9,298 bases of DNA from JAJPJX01 sp964568355 (GTDB taxonomy: Bacteria; Acidobacteriota; Terriglobia; Bryobacterales; Bryobacteraceae). The notes below the pieces were generated by a model, which made no database searches, was not told the DNA's origin, and saw only the letters and a list, made by a program, of their open reading frames with translations. Numbering within the stretch: the stretch's first letter is position 1; each line of letters opens with the position of its first letter. A program made the position numbers and the translations under genes. Positions 7,507 through 9,298 of this stretch are shown one piece after another. Location: contig CAZMRK010000098.1 in NCBI GenBank assembly GCA_964568355.1, forward strand, positions 1 through 9,298, read 5' to 3'.

Positions 7507-7526
7507 GCGCTACCCGGCGGTAGCGC
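7507..7526. terminator. Hairpin at the convergent gene junction
   Basis: GCGCTACC (7507-7514) and GGTAGCGC (7519-7526) form a perfect 8-bp stem with a CGGC loop. It covers the last codons and stop of the minus-strand oxidoreductase and sits 19 nt after the receptor 2 stop. Neither side has a T-tract, so it would be at best a weak two-way terminator or a 3'-end stabiliser. Confidence 0.3.
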
Positions 7527-8829
7527 TCGCGCGGATATCGTCCTTTTCGAAGTCCCACTCGGTCATACGGCGTTCCCGGACCGAGAGGTTCACCAGATGG
7601 GCGCAGGCCGCCGCTCGATGTCCGGCGGTGGCATCTTCCCAGTAGGGCTGGCGTGTGCGGATGGAATCAAAAAAGCGGCCGAAGTGGGCCACCGTCGCGT
7701 CCGGGCCCTCATCCCGGAATATTTCCGGCTGCTTTTTCGGCCGTTTGGCCGGTTCCACCTCCGCCGCGATCACCCGTGGATCGCGATAGTAAGCCTCTTC
7801 CATGGCCTTGGGCCAGCTTTCGACGATCCAGCGGTTGTCCTCCACCACATTTTCCGGATGAAAAGTCATTCCGGAGCCTCCCAGGACGATGCTACCCTCG
7901 GTTCCCAGAATCTGGAAGCCGGCTTCCGAGGCCAGTTCGTTGTTGAACGTGGAACTCAGGTTCACTGCAAAACCTTCCGGATATTCCAGGAGCGCGCTGA
8001 TGGTATCCGGCACATCGCGGCTCTCCTTCCAGCGGTAGAGTTCGCCCATTGCCATGACTCGCGAGGGCACCCGCGCATTCATCAGAAAGTGGATGGTGGT
8101 GCAGAGGTGCACGAACAGATCCGTAGCGATGCCGCCGGAGTATTCGGCATAGCAGCGCCAGCGGAAGAACCGCTCCAGGCTGAAGGGACGGTGGGGCGCC
8201 GGCCCCAGGAACATCTCCCAGTTGACGGTTTTCGGAGATGCGTCCGGCGGAATGGGATAGATCCAGGCGCCGGAGGCGGTATTGCGATTATAGGCTGCCC
8301 GGATCATGGTGACCTTGCCCAGGCGTCCCGAATCGATCAGCGCTTTGGCGTGGCGCTGGCTTTGTGAACTGACGCCCTGGCTGCCTACCTGAATGATCCG
8401 CCCGCTGGCCTTCGCCGCCTGGATGATCTCCAGGCCCTCGGCGGAACGGTAGGTCAGCGGCTTCTCACTATAAACATCTTTGCCGGCCTTGAGCGCTTCC
8501 ACGATGATCTGTTTGTGCCAGTGGTCGGGGGTGGCAACCACCACGGCGTCGATTTCCCTGGCGGCCAGCAGATCATGATGCGTCGCATAGGCCTTGGCCC
8601 GGCCGTGGGTACGGTCGATGGCACGCTCCACGCGGCCCTTGTACGCGTCCACCACGCCGACGATCTCGGCCTGCGGATGCTGCTGGATGGCTTCCATCAG
8701 CTCCTGTGCCCGCGCACCGGTGCCGATCATGCCCACCGTAATGCGGTCGTTGGCGGCTGGACGGGCCGCCTGCGGTCCCGCGGCCGTGATCACGGCTCCT
8801 TGCAGGAAGTTCCGGCGTGTTACCTGCAT
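7510..8829 (-). CDS. Tat-exported Gfo/Idh/MocA-family oxidoreductase (439 aa)
   Basis: Predicted NAD(P)-dependent oxidoreductase acting on a sugar, cyclitol or related compound, probably periplasmic; the substrate is not identifiable. The N-terminus has a twin-arginine signal (MQVTRRNFLQGAVITAAG, R5-R6), with cleavage probably around residues 20-27. The Rossmann fold follows: ITVGMIGTGARAQ (30-42) is the nucleotide loop, AVVVATPDHWH (95-105) and the family hallmark DVYSEKPL (118-125). The C-terminal alpha/beta domain includes EMFLGPAPHRPF (205-216) and SGGIATDLFVHLCTTIHFLM (231-250), where H241 or H247 could be catalytic. The length suits the Tat-bearing branch common in Acidobacteria and Planctomycetes. 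ATG 8829 is chosen because GGGGAGG lies just upstream; an in-frame TTG at 8853 would add eight acidic residues before the signal and consume that site. It lies 13 nt downstream of the amidase gene. Confidence 0.92.
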   Translation of the reverse strand: MQVTRRNFLQGAVITAAGPQAARPAANDRITVGMIGTGARAQELMEAIQQHPQAEIVGVVDAYKGRVERAIDRTHGRAKAYATHHDLLAAREIDAVVVATPDHWHKQIIVEALKAGKDVYSEKPLTYRSAEGLEIIQAAKASGRIIQVGSQGVSSQSQRHAKALIDSGRLGKVTMIRAAYNRNTASGAWIYPIPPDASPKTVNWEMFLGPAPHRPFSLERFFRWRCYAEYSGGIATDLFVHLCTTIHFLMNARVPSRVMAMGELYRWKESRDVPDTISALLEYPEGFAVNLSSTFNNELASEAGFQILGTEGSIVLGGSGMTFHPENVVEDNRWIVESWPKAMEEAYYRDPRVIAAEVEPAKRPKKQPEIFRDEGPDATVAHFGRFFDSIRTRQPYWEDATAGHRAAACAHLVNLSVRERRMTEWDFEKDDIRASATAG

Positions 8830-8842
8830 CTCTTCCTCCCCA
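8830..8842 (-). promoter_or_regulatory. Ribosome binding site in the amidase-oxidoreductase gap
   Basis: On the minus strand the 13 bases between the amidase TGA and the oxidoreductase ATG include GGGGAGGAAGAG, with GGAGG five bases before the ATG. Almost the whole gap is therefore a Shine-Dalgarno. This fixes the start and points to co-transcription with translational reinitiation possible. Confidence 0.8.
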
Positions 8843-9298
8843 TCAATGGACAATCTTCGTCTCGCCAGGCTCGAGCGCCTGGCCTACACGCAAAATCAAA
8901 GCTTCGGAGAACGGCTTTCCAAAGATCTGCACCGCGGCCGGCAGTCCCTCCGCCTGGCCGCAGGGGATGGACAGGGCGGGCAGACCCAGAACGTTCAGAC
9001 CGCGCACCAGGCGGGTGCTCGCCAGTCGGACATCCTCGGAGATGCCATTCAACTCCACAGTCGCCTGGCCGATACGAGGAGCCGGAATAGGAGCGGTCGG
9101 CGTCAGGAGGCAGTCCACCGTTTTCCATAGGGCTTGGAATTCGCGCTGCATCATGCGCCGCAGGCGCTGGGCGTTGACGTAGTCGGTGGCCGGCAGCAGG
9201 CGGCCCTGGTCGAGCAGTGCCAGCACATCGGCGCCGAAGTGTTCGCGCTGGCCGAGGTAAGGCTCCATGACCGCCGAGGCTTCAGCCAGCAGGATCAC
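8843..9298 (-). CDS. Amidase-signature family enzyme, C-terminal part (5' end outside the window)
   Basis: The last 151 residues of an amidase-signature hydrolase, which would cleave an amide bond (release of ammonia or an amine) or act as a GatA-like subunit. The reading frame is open to the window edge, and the GTG there is internal. Recognisable family blocks, in order: VILLAEASAVMEPYL at the start, then DYVNAQRLRRMMQREF (~39-54), LLTPTAPIPAPRIG (~64-77), GLNVLGLPALSIPCG (~100-114), and LPAAVQIFGKPFSEALILRV (~119-138). The Ser-cisSer-Lys catalytic residues lie in the missing N-terminal part, so activity and subtype (GatA, AtzF, urea amidolyase-like or other amidase) cannot be judged. It ends 13 nt before the oxidoreductase start on the same strand, so the two probably share an mRNA. 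Confidence 0.9.
   Translation of the reverse strand: MILLAEASAVMEPYLGQREHFGADVLALLDQGRLLPATDYVNAQRLRRMMQREFQALWKTVDCLLTPTAPIPAPRIGQATVELNGISEDVRLASTRLVRGLNVLGLPALSIPCGQAEGLPAAVQIFGKPFSEALILRVGQALEPGETKIVH

Noticed and set aside
7201..8367. A 388-codon open frame on the plus strand running from receptor 2 across the oxidoreductase
   Set aside because: It is antisense to a clearly conserved oxidoreductase and out of frame with receptor 2. The translation is rich in Arg/Pro/Gly/His with no domain, and such long shadows are common in GC-rich DNA.
8830..8853. TTG start for the oxidoreductase overlapping the amidase end
   Set aside because: It would translate the Shine-Dalgarno as Gly-Glu-Glu-Glu and put acidic residues before the Tat motif; ATG 8829 has ideal spacing.

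Overview
The window looks like chromosomal DNA of a GC-rich Gram-negative bacterium, most likely an acidobacterium of the Solibacter/Bryobacter type. This rests on family knowledge, not on a database search. The clues are two very large Oar-like TonB-dependent receptors with an N-terminal carboxypeptidase-regulatory-like domain, a Tat-exported Gfo/Idh/MocA oxidoreductase and an amidase-signature enzyme, a mix typical of that group.

Layout: (1) 14-3097, + strand: a complete 1027-residue receptor. It is followed by a strong intrinsic terminator at 3120-3162 built on a perfect 34-bp palindrome. (2) 3221-3979, +: a small secreted DNA/RNA non-specific endonuclease with a complete DRGH active site. 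It has no Shine-Dalgarno, but a promoter-like pair ends just before its ATG, so it may be leaderless. (3) 3980-4220: a regulatory interval holding a hairpin with a T-tract, short tandem repeats, an imperfect dyad and an AT-rich promoter-like stretch. (4) 4221-7487, +: a second receptor of 1088 residues, divergent from the first; its start is set by a good Shine-Dalgarno. (5) 8829-7510, -: a Tat-signal Gfo/Idh/MocA oxidoreductase, converging on receptor 2 with a 22-nt gap. (6) 9298-8843, -: the C-terminal 151 residues of an amidase-signature enzyme, cut by the window edge and lying just upstream of the oxidoreductase in what looks like an operon.

How the genes might work together: an exported nuclease lies between two outer-membrane receptors. 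This fits, but does not prove, degradation of nucleic acid outside the cytoplasm near uptake receptors. Each + strand gene seems to have its own transcription signals, so the three are more likely neighbours than one operon. The minus-strand pair is a separate unit: an amidase (cytoplasmic or exported, not decidable here) followed by a probably periplasmic NAD(P)-type sugar or cyclitol oxidoreductase. I see no RNA gene, CRISPR array, insertion sequence or phage gene. No clear new multi-gene system is visible; the most distinctive signals are non-coding, at 3120-3221 and 4011-4181.
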